Positions 11,601-22,600 of a stretch of 64,000 bases of DNA are shown here, in pieces; position 1 is the first letter of the stretch; every line of letters begins with the position of its first letter. The DNA lies in NCBI GenBank assembly GCA_037349105.1, contig JAYJMM010000039.1, forward strand, positions 5,486,501 to 5,550,500. Reading direction: 5' to 3'. The position numbers were made by a program, and so were the translations under genes. The notes under the pieces were generated by a model, which worked only from the letters and a program-made list of their open reading frames with translations, searched no databases and had not been told where the DNA came from. The DNA is from Limnomonas spitsbergensis (Eukaryota > Chlorophyta > Chlorophyceae > Chlamydomonadales).

Positions 11601-14600
11601 TCCGACCAGCAAGGCTCCGGCCCTCACCTTGACCCTGATGGCGCCCTCGCAGGCCTCCAGCAGGAGCAGGCCGCAATCGGGATCTAGATCCAGGATCCGC
11701 CCAGATCCGGCCCTCACCTCTACCCTGATGGCGCCCTCGCAGGCCTCCAGCAGGAGCAGGCCGCGCTCCCTCGCTCCGCACTGCACCCAGCGGCAGAAGA
11801 CTTGGAAGTTGCGCTCCGTCGGGGGCACGAGCGCAAACACCTGTGTGTTAGGGTTTAGGGTTTAGGGATGAGAAATGTTTCAAATCCGTCATGAGAACAA
11901 GGGCAGAACCCTGGGAGCAGCAATGGGGACAGTGGTGAGGGGGGGAGGGAGAGGGGCACGAGCACTGCACCCAGCGGCAGAAGACTTGGAAGTTGCGCTC
12001 CATCTGGGGCACGAGCGTAAACACCTGGGATTAGGGTTATAGGGTAAAGGGTCAATGGTTTAGGGCTAAGGTTGTCGTGCGCTCCGTTGGGGGGCATTGG
12101 CACAACACCTTGTGGGGTTCAGAAGTATAGGTTGGAAACATTAAGGGTGTAGGGCTATGGTTTTAAGGTCAACGTATACCTGCGCGGGCAAAGCACCAAG
12201 AGGCAACAACTCAAAAGTTGCGCTCGGCTGGAGTCCAAGGTTTAGGGTTTATAGTTTAGGGTTGAAAGTTACAAGTTTAGGGTTAAGGGTTACGAGTTTA
12301 GGGTTTAGAGTTTATAATACAAGTCGAGGGTTAAGGGTTGCGAGCTTAGGGTTTAAAGTTACAAGTAGAGGGTTAAGGGTTATGAGTTTAGGGTTTAGAG
12401 TTACAAGTCGAGGGTAAAGGGTAAGAGTTTAGGGTTTAGAGTTACAAGTTAAGGGTAAAGGATTACGAGTTTATGGTTCAGGGTTTAGAGTTACAGGTTG
12501 AGGGTTAAGGGTTACGAGTTTAGGGTTTAGAGTTACAAGTTGAGGGTTAAGGGTTATGAGTTTAGGTTTTAGAGTTACAAGTCGAGGGTTAAGGGTTACA
12601 AGTTTAGGTTTTAGAGTTACAAGTTGAGGGTTAAGGGTTACGAGTTACGGTTTAGAGTTAAGGGCTTTAGGGTTGGAGGCCCAAGCGCAGAAGTCTCGAT
12701 TAAGCCTTTTATGCTGAATAGCACATGCAAGCGGCGTCTCCTCTGCGGGTGACATCTTTCCCCTCTGTACCTCCTAAGTATTGGCCATGCATAAATTCCC
12801 AATCTGATTTCAACGTACCTTCAAAGTGACTTCAAAGTGCCTCTTGAGTAACTGCACGTACCTTCTGACTCAGAAGTTCTGAGTAACTTCACATTTGTAC
12901 ATAACGTACGAGTAACTTCACCGTACCTTACAAGCAACTACACCTTCCTTCTGAGTAACTTCAACATAACTCCCATAACAACATAACAACATAACTGACA
13001 TAACAACACAACTTCCATAACTCCCATACCAATATAACTCCTATAACAACATAACTTCCATAACTCCCATGACAACATAACTTCCATAAGTCCCATGACA
13101 ACATAACTTCCATAACTCCCATAACAATATAACTCCCATGACAACATAACTGCCATAACTGCCATAAAACATAAGTTCCATAACTCCCATAACAATGCTC
13201 CCCTCTCACTCAGCGTGGCAGCAGCCTTACCATGGAGACCTGCAGAAGCCTAACCCTCAACATGGCCCTGAAGTTACGATGAGTAACTTACAAGTAACTT
13301 CGGATTAACTTCACTTAGAGTAACTTGGACACTCTCCTACCACACATCCTGGAAGCAGCATCCCTACCATGGACCCTTGCAGCAGCCTAAACCACGATGT
13401 GGCGCCACCGGGGTTTATGTGGAAGTTGATGACGCTGCCAGCCGGGTGTACCGCCAGGTAGTGCCGCTGAGGCAGCTGCTGAGCAACTGCCGGCAGGCCC
13501 AGCTGCCGCAGCAAGTCCGCAGCCAGCAGCGGCGCCGGCGGCAACAGCGCCTTGAGGAGAGCAGGCGGGGGCCCCCCCGCCCCCTTCACCCGGCCATCCG
13601 CTTCGCCACCGCCACCACCGCCGGCGGCAGCGATGACAGTGGCCCCAGCGGCTTCTCTTGCACTGGCTCCCCCAATGCCAGGCGCCCCTCCAGCAGCTGA
13701 TGGGAGTAGTGTGCCAAGCGGGCGCTCCAACGTCGCCGGCTCGGCGGGGGCCCCGTCGCCGGTGGCGGGGTGGCCGCCTGCATCGGCGGCGGCCGCGTTG
13801 GCGTCCGCGGCTGCGGCGGGGTCGGGTTGGAGGCTGACAGAGGAGATGTTGAGGCAGGCGAGGGTCATCAGGCGCAGCTTGCTGGCCTCGCGTATGCCCT
13901 TCCTAGGAGCAGCCTCCGCCAGGAACTGGTCCACGGCGCTGGGCGAAAGAATGGACAAAAGAGGGCAACAGGGGATAAATTAAGGCCTTCGAGACACTTG
14001 GGCGTTGACGCATTTTGACATTGGAGCATTTCACTAGTACTGGTAGCCCCTATCGGTACCTGAGAGTTCAGGCATTGGAGCATTTCACTACTATTGGTAG
14101 ACCCTATCGGTACCTGAGAGTTCAGGCATTGGAGCATTTCACTACTATTGGTAGCCCCTATCGGTACCTGAGAGTTCAGGCATTGGAGCATTTCACTACT
14201 ACTGGTAGCCCCTATCGGTACCTGAGAGTTCAGGCATTGGAGCATTTCACTACTACTGGTAGCCCCTATCGGTACCTGAGAGTTCAGGCATTGGAGCATT
14301 TCACTACTACTGGTAGCCCCTATCGGTACCTGAGAGTTCAGGCATTGGAGCATTTCACTACTATTGGTAGCCCCTATCGGTACCTGAGAGTTCAGGCATT
14401 GGAGCATTTCACTACTACTGGTAGCCCCTATCGGTACCTGAGAGTTCAGGCATTGGAGCATTTCACTACTACTGGTAGCCCCTATCGGTACCTGAGAGTT
14501 CAGGCATTGGAGCATTTCACTACTACTGGTAGCCCCTATCGGTACCTGAGAGTTCAGGCATTGGAGCATTTCACTACTATTGGTAGCCCCTATCGGTACC

Positions 14601-16477
14601 TGAGAGAAATGCCTTTACCCGGCATTGGAGCATTTCGGCGATGTAGAATTACACCACTGCCAGTAGCCCCTAGTTTATGGCTGGGGTTAGGGTTCTGGGT
14701 TAGGCCTAGGAGCATTCCCGCCTTAGGGTTTGGGTTAGGCGAAGGAGCATTCTGGCAAAAGAGCATTTCCCCACTAGCATCTGTTCATCCAGGACCGCAA
14801 CCACTGCCTATAAATACCCTTTCGGCCTTTCCCCTCCTCACTCCCCCCCCTCCCCCCCCCCCCCCTCCTCACTCCCCCCCCCGCCCCCCCTCCTCCCTCT
14901 CCCCCTCCCCCCCTCCTCCCTCTCTCCCTCCCCCCTCCTCCCTCCTCCCTCTCCCCCTCCTACCCCCTCCGGCTCACCCCTGATGCACCCAAGCGCTGTC
15001 CGCCTCATCATCCATCTCCCCACCCGCAGCCTCCCCGTGGGAGCTGGAGATGCCCCGTGCCGCGCCCGCCTCTGACGCAGCGTGCTGCGCGATGGCAGTG
15101 TGGCAGCCCGGCGCGGTCCCTGCTGCGCCCGCGCCCGCCGCGGCCAGCTGGTCCCGGTCCGTCGGTGCCACCACCCTGCGGTCGCGCCACCACAGACAGA
15201 ACTGACGAGTGTTCCACTTTGGTCCCGGCGCCTGCTTGCCCACGTCCAGAGTCAGAACTTCAGTGTCTAGCAGTCCCAGCACCGCTGCGAGGCGTTCCAG
15301 GTCCTGGAGCCCAACGGGAAGCGGCGGCGGGGCCGCCTCTGGGGCCTCGGAGGGGCCCGCGTCAGGCTTCGGAGCTGCTACCTCGGGGAGGAACCTGACG
15401 GGAAGCTGCATGCCGGTAGCAGCCACCCAAGTGGAGGTGAACGCGTCCTCCCGCAGGGACTGCGCATGGTCGGGGGAGAATTGTTGGGTGCACTGCTTAT
15501 CTTGGCCAGGTGCTGAAGCTACCCTTCAGCAACCATATATTTGCTATGCCTTCCCTCATAACTAACGTTGTCTGGGGTTGAGGGATCCATGAAGTTACTA
15601 TTTAATAGAGTCGACGCCAGTTTCAGTCGGAAATTTTCAGTGTTTGTCGACAGTTTGCCCTGAGGGCAGCATTACAACATTTTTTTTGATGCCGGAGGGA
15701 AGACAAATCAAATTTATGGTGCACTTTGGCTATGCTTCAGGTACACTTCAGCTACAGCCCTGGCTATATAGCTGGCAGGAATCAGTGCAGCAAGCCCTGC
15801 CGCTGCGGCCTGGTTTTTGTCCTAATCGACCCAGTGATGGCTGCCGGGTAACCCGGGGGGGGTTACCCGGCAGGGGGGTAGGTGCGCCTTAACTCACGTT
15901 TCGGGCGGGGAACTGTTGAGGGGCATGGCTAGGTGAGCATGTTTGAATGAGCATGGCTTGGGAATGACTGCCTACATGTGCAGAGGGTATGGTTGGGCTT
16001 TGCATGGTCGGGGGAGATTTGTGGACATGCGCGGAGTGGCGGGGCATGATTGGGTGGGCATGGTTTAGGGAGGTTGGCGGTCATGTGCTGTGTGGCGGGG
16101 CATGGCCTGAGCATGGTGTGCAACTTGAGGGCATCTTCAGACTGGGACTGAGCAGGGGCATGAGCAGGGGTGATGGGTGCCCTGAGATCGGGCATGGAGT
16201 GGTTGAAGTGGGGGCACTTAGCCGATGCCCGCACCTGACATTCGGTGGATGCGTAGCCAGAGAACGACAGCAGTTGGTAGTACAGCTGCTGGAAGTCAAC
16301 GAAATCTGCAGTAGCAGCGACAGCAGTGGCACTTGCCCAGGGGTTTCGGGGAGTTCCAAGGGCGAAAGTCTCGGCGGGCTGGTGGCTGTGTTTACCGTCT
16401 GGAATGTTATTGGCATGCTGTCTAGGAGCAGCAGCAGCAGCAGCAGCGACAGCGAGCAGCTGTGGCAAGGGATCCAT
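8637..16477 (-). CDS. JmjC-domain protein, KDM2/PHF8 class, six N-terminal exons
   Basis: Exons on the minus strand are 16,477-16,235, 15,492-14,978, 13,938-13,368, 11,840-11,718, 11,180-11,064 and 8,754-8,637. All phases close (0, 2, 0, 0, 0, 1) with GT-AG borders. The product (about 562 aa here) begins with an Ala/Gln-rich segment, then a region like the lead-in of KDM2/PHF8 demethylases (LGLLDTEVLTLDVG), then the JmjC core: NFHINPGGATSWFRLLQG (residues 424-441), VFALVPPTERNF (444-455), GDSLLVPGGWPYAQL (488-502) and a post-core helix RFPSFRHVMW. KDM2-type enzymes remove methyl groups from histone H3 lysines using Fe(II) and 2-oxoglutarate. Here the H-x-D...H triad reads H426-x-N428...Y499 and the 2-oxoglutarate lysine position is Met443, so catalysis is doubtful. 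The chosen start is the first real ATG in frame. It is divergent from ILP1 and probably continues into the exons at 7,082-712. Confidence 0.75.
8760..10085. repeat. Extreme G-rich (plus strand) minisatellite
   Basis: About 1.3 kb of nearly pure purine on the plus strand, built from variants of GGCAGGAAGGGGAAAGGCGTG followed by G-runs of 7-14. It lies in the JmjC intron between exons 5 and 6, so the transcript carries the C-rich complement. Long Pro/Ser/Leu ORFs on the minus strand are by-products of composition. The many G-runs have strong G-quadruplex potential. Confidence 0.9.
10340..10900. repeat. About 70-bp tandem repeats with telomere-like segments
   Basis: Seven or so imperfect copies of a unit built from CCGGGGCATCAGCTGAGAGG, GGGGGCAAAGGGGGAGCTAA and ACCCTACACCCTAACCTGGG, within the same JmjC intron. 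The flank (10,086-10,340) and 10,900-11,063 hold no recognisable gene sequence. Confidence 0.8.
11205..11715. repeat. Telomere-like repeats and a copy of an exon edge
   Basis: The JmjC intron between exons 4 and 5 holds scattered GGGTTTAGGG words (plus strand). At about 11,628-11,674 it also holds a near-identical copy of the 3' end of exon 4 (11,722-11,764), reading ACCCTGATGGCGCCCTCGCA on the plus strand. The copy includes the donor-side sequence, so it is a decoy 5' splice site. Confidence 0.75.
11845..12700. repeat. TTTAGGG-like array with decoy copies of JmjC exon 4 start
   Basis: Upstream of exon 4 (minus strand) the exon's first part is repeated with decay at about 11,963-12,026, 12,078-12,112 and 12,181-12,230. 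The nearest copy still encodes an ERNFQVFCRWVQC-like stretch behind a CAG. From about 12,235 to 12,680 there is an irregular array of GGGTTTAGAGTTACAAGT-type units of about 36 bp. Confidence 0.75.
12950..13250. repeat. CATAACTCC/ACAACATAAC repeats and decoy donor
   Basis: A short-unit array built on CCATAACTCCCATGACAACA fills 12,955-13,195. At about 13,213-13,250 lies a decayed copy of the end of JmjC exon 3 with its donor: on the minus strand CTCCATGGTAAGG, against the real TCCATGGTAGGG at 13,372-13,361. Confidence 0.7.
14015..14615. repeat. 51-bp tandem repeat
   Basis: About 11.5 highly uniform copies of a 51-bp unit containing CCCCTATCGGTACCTGAGAG and TTCAGGCATTGGAGCATTTC, in the JmjC intron between exons 2 and 3. 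The period is a multiple of three, so both strands stay open as 17-residue repeats. I regard those ORFs as artefacts. Confidence 0.92.
14820..14970. repeat. C/T-rich tract
   Basis: Near-pure pyrimidine on the plus strand directly beside the donor of JmjC exon 2, so the nascent RNA is an A/G-rich tract immediately after the 5' splice site. Confidence 0.85.
15841..15873. repeat. Perfect 13-bp inverted repeat
   Basis: CTGCCGGGTAACC (15,841-15,853) and its exact reverse complement (15,861-15,873) are separated by seven bases. It lies in the first JmjC intron (15,493-16,234). The rest of that intron shows no recognised feature beyond CTTCAGCTACA-type words. Function unknown; it may be the remains of a small palindromic element. 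Confidence 0.6.
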
Positions 16478-16687
16478 TCCCAAGTCGATTCTATGCCAGT
16501 GACGTGCTCCCTCCAAACCCTAAGACGAAGCTATCTAGTCGGTTGACCTACATGCGTCCCTGAATTTACTGCCTCGTGACATGGCGATAAAAAGACGTGC
16601 ATGCAAGCGAGCATTCCCACACAAGTGTGGAATTATGTCACTGGGAGGAAAGTGATGGAAACGAACCTACAATTCAACGATAAAAAC
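16478..16687. promoter_or_regulatory. Divergent promoter region between the JmjC gene and ILP1
   Basis: About 210 bp separate the two head-to-head start codons, so regulatory signals must be shared or overlap with 5' UTRs. The stretch holds a near-perfect palindrome, ATTCCCACACAAGTGTGGAAT (16,612-16,632), and a GATAAAAAG A/T-rich word. Upstream ATGs at 16,601 and 16,653 are in frame with the ILP1 start. No defined promoter element can be assigned. Confidence 0.4.
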
Positions 16688-19600
16688 ATGAGCAGTAAGC
16701 AGCGAAAGTTTCGTGTGAAATCTACTGGCGATGACCCAGGAGATGACGCTCCAACAAAGGCCCCGGGTGCAACAGGTGCAGCAGCTGCAGCAGGGTCAGG
16801 AGCAGCAGCACCTCCTCCTGCGCCCCTCCCTCCAAAGACTAGCGCTGCAGCAAAGCCCTCGCCATTGACGAGCCTCCTCAGCTTTGATGAGGACGTCGAC
16901 GACGGCCCGATGTCGATGGCCGCAGCGAAACACAAGAAAAAGGACAAGACGGATCGGAAGCCCAAGCTCGGTCGCGCGCAAGGGCTGCCAGACCTTCCAT
17001 CGGATGCATTAGCACCGACACAGAGATCTGGGGCAGGTACACCCCCCTGCATGCTGGATTTCCGGAATCGCTGTACAGGAGCATGGGTGTAGCCGATCAA
17101 GCCTGGAGCGAATCTAGCCAGCACCATGCAACCGCTTGGCACGGACTCATGTGTGGGCCCTACGCTTGCCCTTTGCATGGGCCATGCACCTACACATGGG
17201 CCATGCGTGGGCCCTACGCTTTCCCTTTGCATGGGCCATGCACCTACACTTGCGCCATGCACGTGCCCCATGCTTTCCCTTTGCATGGGCCATGCACCTA
17301 CACATGCGCCATGCACGTGCCCCATACCATTAATAATAGTTTTAAAAGCTTGAACATCCCTTTGCAAGGCCATGCACCCACCCATGAGCCATGCATGGGA
17401 CTTCAGCTTTCCCTTGACATGGGTCATGCTCCTAGAGTAGGCCATGCATGGGCCCTGCGCACTTTTTTGCATGGGCAATGCACACGCTCATGAGCCATGC
17501 ATAGGCCCAAGACTTCCCCTTTGCATAGCCCATGCATGGGCCCTACGCATTTTTTTTGCATGGGCCATGTGCCTGCCCAATGGCCATGCATGGGCCCTGG
17601 CGCATGCCTGCACTCCTGCATGCATCTCCATGCCAAGGCGACCTTCCTCGTCACATCCAGGTGAGTACAGCACCGAGCGCCTCAAGGAGATGCAGCGGAG
17701 CGTGCTGTCGTACACCGGCCCCAAGGCCAGCATGTCGGAGGGTGTTGATGTCATCACGGGGGCTTTTGATGCGCCGCTCATCAAGCTGTCGGGGACCTTC
17801 AAGATGGCGACCGCAAAGGACGACCGATACGAGCTGGGTAGCAGCTTTGCGGTGGTGCGAGGGGGGATACTTGTAACTTTCTGTATACATACTTGATGCC
17901 CTGATATTTATTAGATGCTTTCAACATACACAAGACATGCTTGTGAGATGATTACCTGACACTTGTTAGAAGTAGGAACATACTAACATATGACATGCTT
18001 GTTAGATGCTTGCTAGGTACGACACTCATCAGTTGTAAGATATTCCATGCCTGTAAGATGTCCGTGCTTCGTTCATATGTACCATATAGGATGTTTATTC
18101 AGAATATGAGTGAGAATCTCGATCCATGCCAGGGGCCATGCGAGTCCTCCTGCCCAATGGCCGAGGCAGGGCCAGGAGGGCTTGTCTGGCCACCGTTCAT
18201 AGGCTGAGACTTTCCAACTGTGCTAAATTCCCAGGATCCCCGGGCCTAGTAGGCAGCCTGGCATTTGGAACCCTACTACAGCGACTGCCACAAGTGCCAG
18301 ACCTGGTTCATACACACTAGGATACCTGCAAGGCGTCGCAGTACATCCGCGTCCTAGACTGTTGTTTTTAGTTGGTTGTGTTAACTCTGCAGCAACAACA
18401 GCGACTACAACGTCCATTGCTGGAGTTATTTCCACGGGAGGGTGGCTGACATGCCATTGCTCACATTCTCGTGCAACTTGCACAGGTATCAAAGCCGAGC
18501 CGAGCTCTGGAGCCCAAGGCAGCTGCGCCTGCGACCAGCCGGAAGCCGGCCCCCGCGCCGGCCGCGGCGACGGCGGCGGTGCCGACGGCGGTGGCGGCTG
18601 GCGGGGGTGGAGAAAGTGGGGAGGATGAGGACGAGGAGGGTTTCATTCCGGACGATGAGACAATCAGGTCTGCCCGCCTGCGTTGTGCCTGATTTCAAAA
18701 TTTCAGTTTTGCGTTCTGGGGCTGCGGCCAGCGTTGTGCCTGATTTCACCCAAATATCGACTTGCTGTTCCAAAAAGAGCCAACAGTGTGAAAAAGTGAG
18801 AACATGGGCACCCGCCTTCCGTGGGCACCCGCCTTCTGGGCGTGCTGACTTCTTTTGGCTAGTGGCCTGGCCGAAATCGTTAGTCCGACGTACTTTCGAC
18901 TCGCCCTACTGCTCGCCGATGGCCACCATTCGCCTAATTCAGAAGCCCGCCCTGCTTGCCTGCCTGTATGATGCATGCATGCATCCGCTAGGTCAGGGTT
19001 CAGGGTCTGGCAACGGTGCCGTGCGCGCCTAACTCGTGGTATTTTGGGAAGCTTCTGGGAAGCTGTTAGAACGATCGTGCCGACAGCAAATCTTACCGGG
19101 GGCGAAACCGTCACACGGTGAATGTGAAAGTTTACAGATTTGCATTTCCGGGGCTGCGGCCTGCGGGGCAGCATTTGGCGGCGCCCAGTTCCATAATAGT
19201 GTCACAGAGGCCCTACTGCTGCATGCTTGCCAAGGGTCTAGGGTTTAGGGTAGGTAGCAGGCCACCTGCTACATCTTGCCAAGGGTTTAGGGTTAAGGGT
19301 AGCTGACAGGCTGGCATGATATTTTCTAGTTCTAGTTCTGCATATTTGAAAGCATGGCAAGGTTAAGACAGGCCTGCGATCACTGCCCCTGACACAGGCT
19401 GTCTGGCTCTTTTCTTATTAGTTTCTTAGAGGTCTGCTTGTTGAAAGCATGGCAAGGTTTAGACGGGCCTGCGATGACTGCCACCTGACGCAGGCTCGCC
19501 AAGGCTAAGCGTGAGAGACTCAGGCACGCCCACCTGGCGCCCGACTACATCCCCTTGCACGGCATCGGCCGGGCCACGACAACGGCCGGGCGCAAGGCAG

Positions 19601-22600
19601 CGGCGGCGGCGGCGGCCGGCGCCGGTGCCGGCGGGGAGGAAGAGGGCGGGGACCCTGGCAGCGACAGCGGCGACGAGCCCGAGGAGACCATGCGGCTCAA
19701 GTTTACCGCTGAGACTCTCAAGTAGGACGACTGTAGCCATTCCCTTGCATCCATCCACCATGCCCCCATGCAATCTTTAACCCATGCACTCATGCTCCCA
19801 TGCACCCTTTAAGGAATGTTTCCATGCATCCATGCACCCTCTCTGCTGCGTAACCAATCACTCATGCACCCATGCTTCAATGCTCCCATGCCCTCATGTG
19901 CCCATGCGCCCATGCGCCCATGCACCCTTTCTGCCATGCACCCGATCACTCATGCAATCAAGCACTTATGCACCCATGCTCTAAAATATCCATGTGCCAC
20001 ACATGTGCCCATGCCACTATGCAAACACGCACCCAATCGCCCATGCCATTATGTGCCCTCGCTCCACTCAGGCGAGGCACGAAGGGCTACACGACGAGAA
20101 TGCGCCCATGCACACATGCACCCATGCAACCTTCCTGCCATGCACCCGATCACTCAGGCGAGACACCAAGGGCTACACGACGACAATGGGCGGGGATGAG
20201 GACGACGATGAATCCTTTGCCGAGGAGCAGCTCCGCAAGGCGGTGCGGAGGTCGCAGGCGACGATGCAGCCAAGGGCAAACTCAGCTGCGGCGGCCGCGG
20301 CTGCCTATGCGGCGCAGGTGGGTGTGGGGTTGGTCGATCCAAGCGGTACAGATTTGGTGGAGAGGGGGGTTGGGAGGCGTACAGGTTCTCGGCCCTGATC
20401 TCTATACACTTGTAACGGAACATGGGTCAATAGCTAGAGGACGGGAGCAGGGCTGGCTGGGGCAGCGGGCGCCCCTCGATGTCAAGATCAGCAGAAACGT
20501 GCAAGTCTCCAATGGGGTGAAAGCCCCTGTACGCATTGCCATCTTTTAAGCTCATACTGCCTGAGATGGTGACAGCGGATTGCCTTCATCCTTCAGACAC
20601 GTTTCTGATGTGGTTAGCAATGTGGGGGGCGGGAGGGCAAAGGTTGCGCAGCTCTCACCAAGCGGGTGGGCGCAACCATGCGCGGCCATGCGTAGCCATG
20701 CGCAACCATGCGTAGCCTGCAAAGGATTGCCGGGACTGGGCCATCTTGAGTCCATGCCCAGGCTGGGCCATTTTAATGTCATGCCCTCCCCCGTCCCCTC
20801 CCTCCCTTCCAGTCTGGGTGTTCACTGTTCAGGGAGGTCTGAGCTGGGCCATTTTGACACCCTGCCGGCCCCCATCCCCTCCCTCCTTACATTCTGTGTG
20901 TTCAGGGGGGCTACGACTTCACCGCATCCGCGGTTCCTGCCTACCCCTTTGCCGGCGGACCGGCGCCCAACTGGGGACTGGGTGTCGGCGTTGGGGGCGG
21001 ACTAGCGGGCAGCGGCCGTCAGGACCAGATGAGCGCGGCGGCGGCCTCGGTGACTGCCTCGCTGCGACAGGGTGTGGAGCGCCTGCAGCTCTCGCATCAG
21101 GCTACTGAGGTGCGGGAAGGGGGGAGAGGGAGTGCGGAGAAGGGGGAGGGGGAGAGGGGGGATGATAGGGACAGGAGCCGAGAGGGGGGGTTGGTGGGAG
21201 GGGGAGAGGTGGGGAGGATGGGCGGACGGGGAGAGAGGAGGGGCGGAGAAGAAGGAGAGAGGAATAGGGGAGGGGAGGGGGGGAGGGAGGAAGGGGGGAG
21301 GAAGGGGGGAGGTGAAGGGGGGAGGGGGTACCTAAGACCTTTGACCCTAGGCACAAATCCTTGCCTGTTCATGATCGTGCCCCTGACCTCAGCTTTGTAC
21401 ATCCTTATGTGCCGTTGCTTGAGCAGCACCTGTGTGGCCGGCGGCAGGGACACAGGATACGGGCCGTATTGCCCAACAATACTGAAATGTATTGTATTGT
21501 ATCGATACGGTCCACTACGGTGCACCGAGTGGAAATCCACACTTTCACTGGAAATCCACACTACGGTATCGAATCCTGTATCGGGTCAAAGTCCCTTGCA
21601 TTGTAGCGATTCCTGTCGTATCTTATTATTGTATTTTGTATCCTGTGTCTCTGGCCGGCGGCTGCGCATGTGGTTAGCAGCAGAAGGCTACTGTACTGTT
21701 CTGTGCTGTCCTGCCTTCGTATGGGATTAAAATTTTAGTATACTGTTCCTAAACCCCGAAACCTGTCTTCCAAACTCAAGTCTGCGCAAGCTCGATGCTA
21801 AACCTCAGATTTGAACCCTGCAACCTGGACCCTGTAGTCCAACCTCAAGCGTGCCAGTGGCAACCTGGCGGCTAGTCTGAGCAAGATCGAGACGTTCGAC
21901 GCCGACATGAAGCGGGCGTCGGAAAAGTATGTGTTCATGCAGAAGGTATGGGAAGCATGGGTGTGCGTGTGTACCTTGGAGTTCAAAAGGTGTGGAAATC
22001 GTGGATTGTGTTTCGAAATGTGTGGGAGCTGTGTGTGCGTTTGTCCAAGTGCAAACGTGTGGGAAAACGTTGTGCGTGTCCTGCAAGGCGAGCTGCGTGG
22101 AAAGTGTATTTGCCTTGTTTAAAAATGTGTAGAAAGTGTGACTGTTCTTTCATAAGTGCCGGTAGTAATGGAAAGTGTGAGTTCCTGCAACATATTTGGA
22201 AGTCGTTTTTCCTGTGTGCACCCTGTGGAGAGTGAAAGGCCGGGGAGGAGCCGGGCTGCCTGCATCCCTGATCTACCAGACCTACCAGATCTGATGAGGT
22301 TGAAATTCCCAGGTCTGATGAGATTTCAAATTCTGAGATCAGATGAGGCTTATGTTCCGTCCTGTGCATGTGCCAGGCGGCCCTGAGCTCAAAATCTTGG
22401 TTTACATTTTACAATCCAAGTTTCTCTGTTTTCGTTTCACATATAGAACAAGGGGTACTTTGCGGGCCCGTGCCAGTGCCTGGCAGACAAGAGCTTGAGA
22501 GCCAAAACATTATTATTTTGACATCTTACAATCCCATTATTATTTGACATACCGTACTGTCAGTCTCATTTGTTATCTTTTGCTTTTTGTATCATTTCAA

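Noticed and set aside
13868..14983. Long ORFs on both strands over the 51-bp repeat
   Set aside because: The period is a multiple of three and the unit lacks stops, so both strands are open by chance. The sequence lies between phased JmjC exons.
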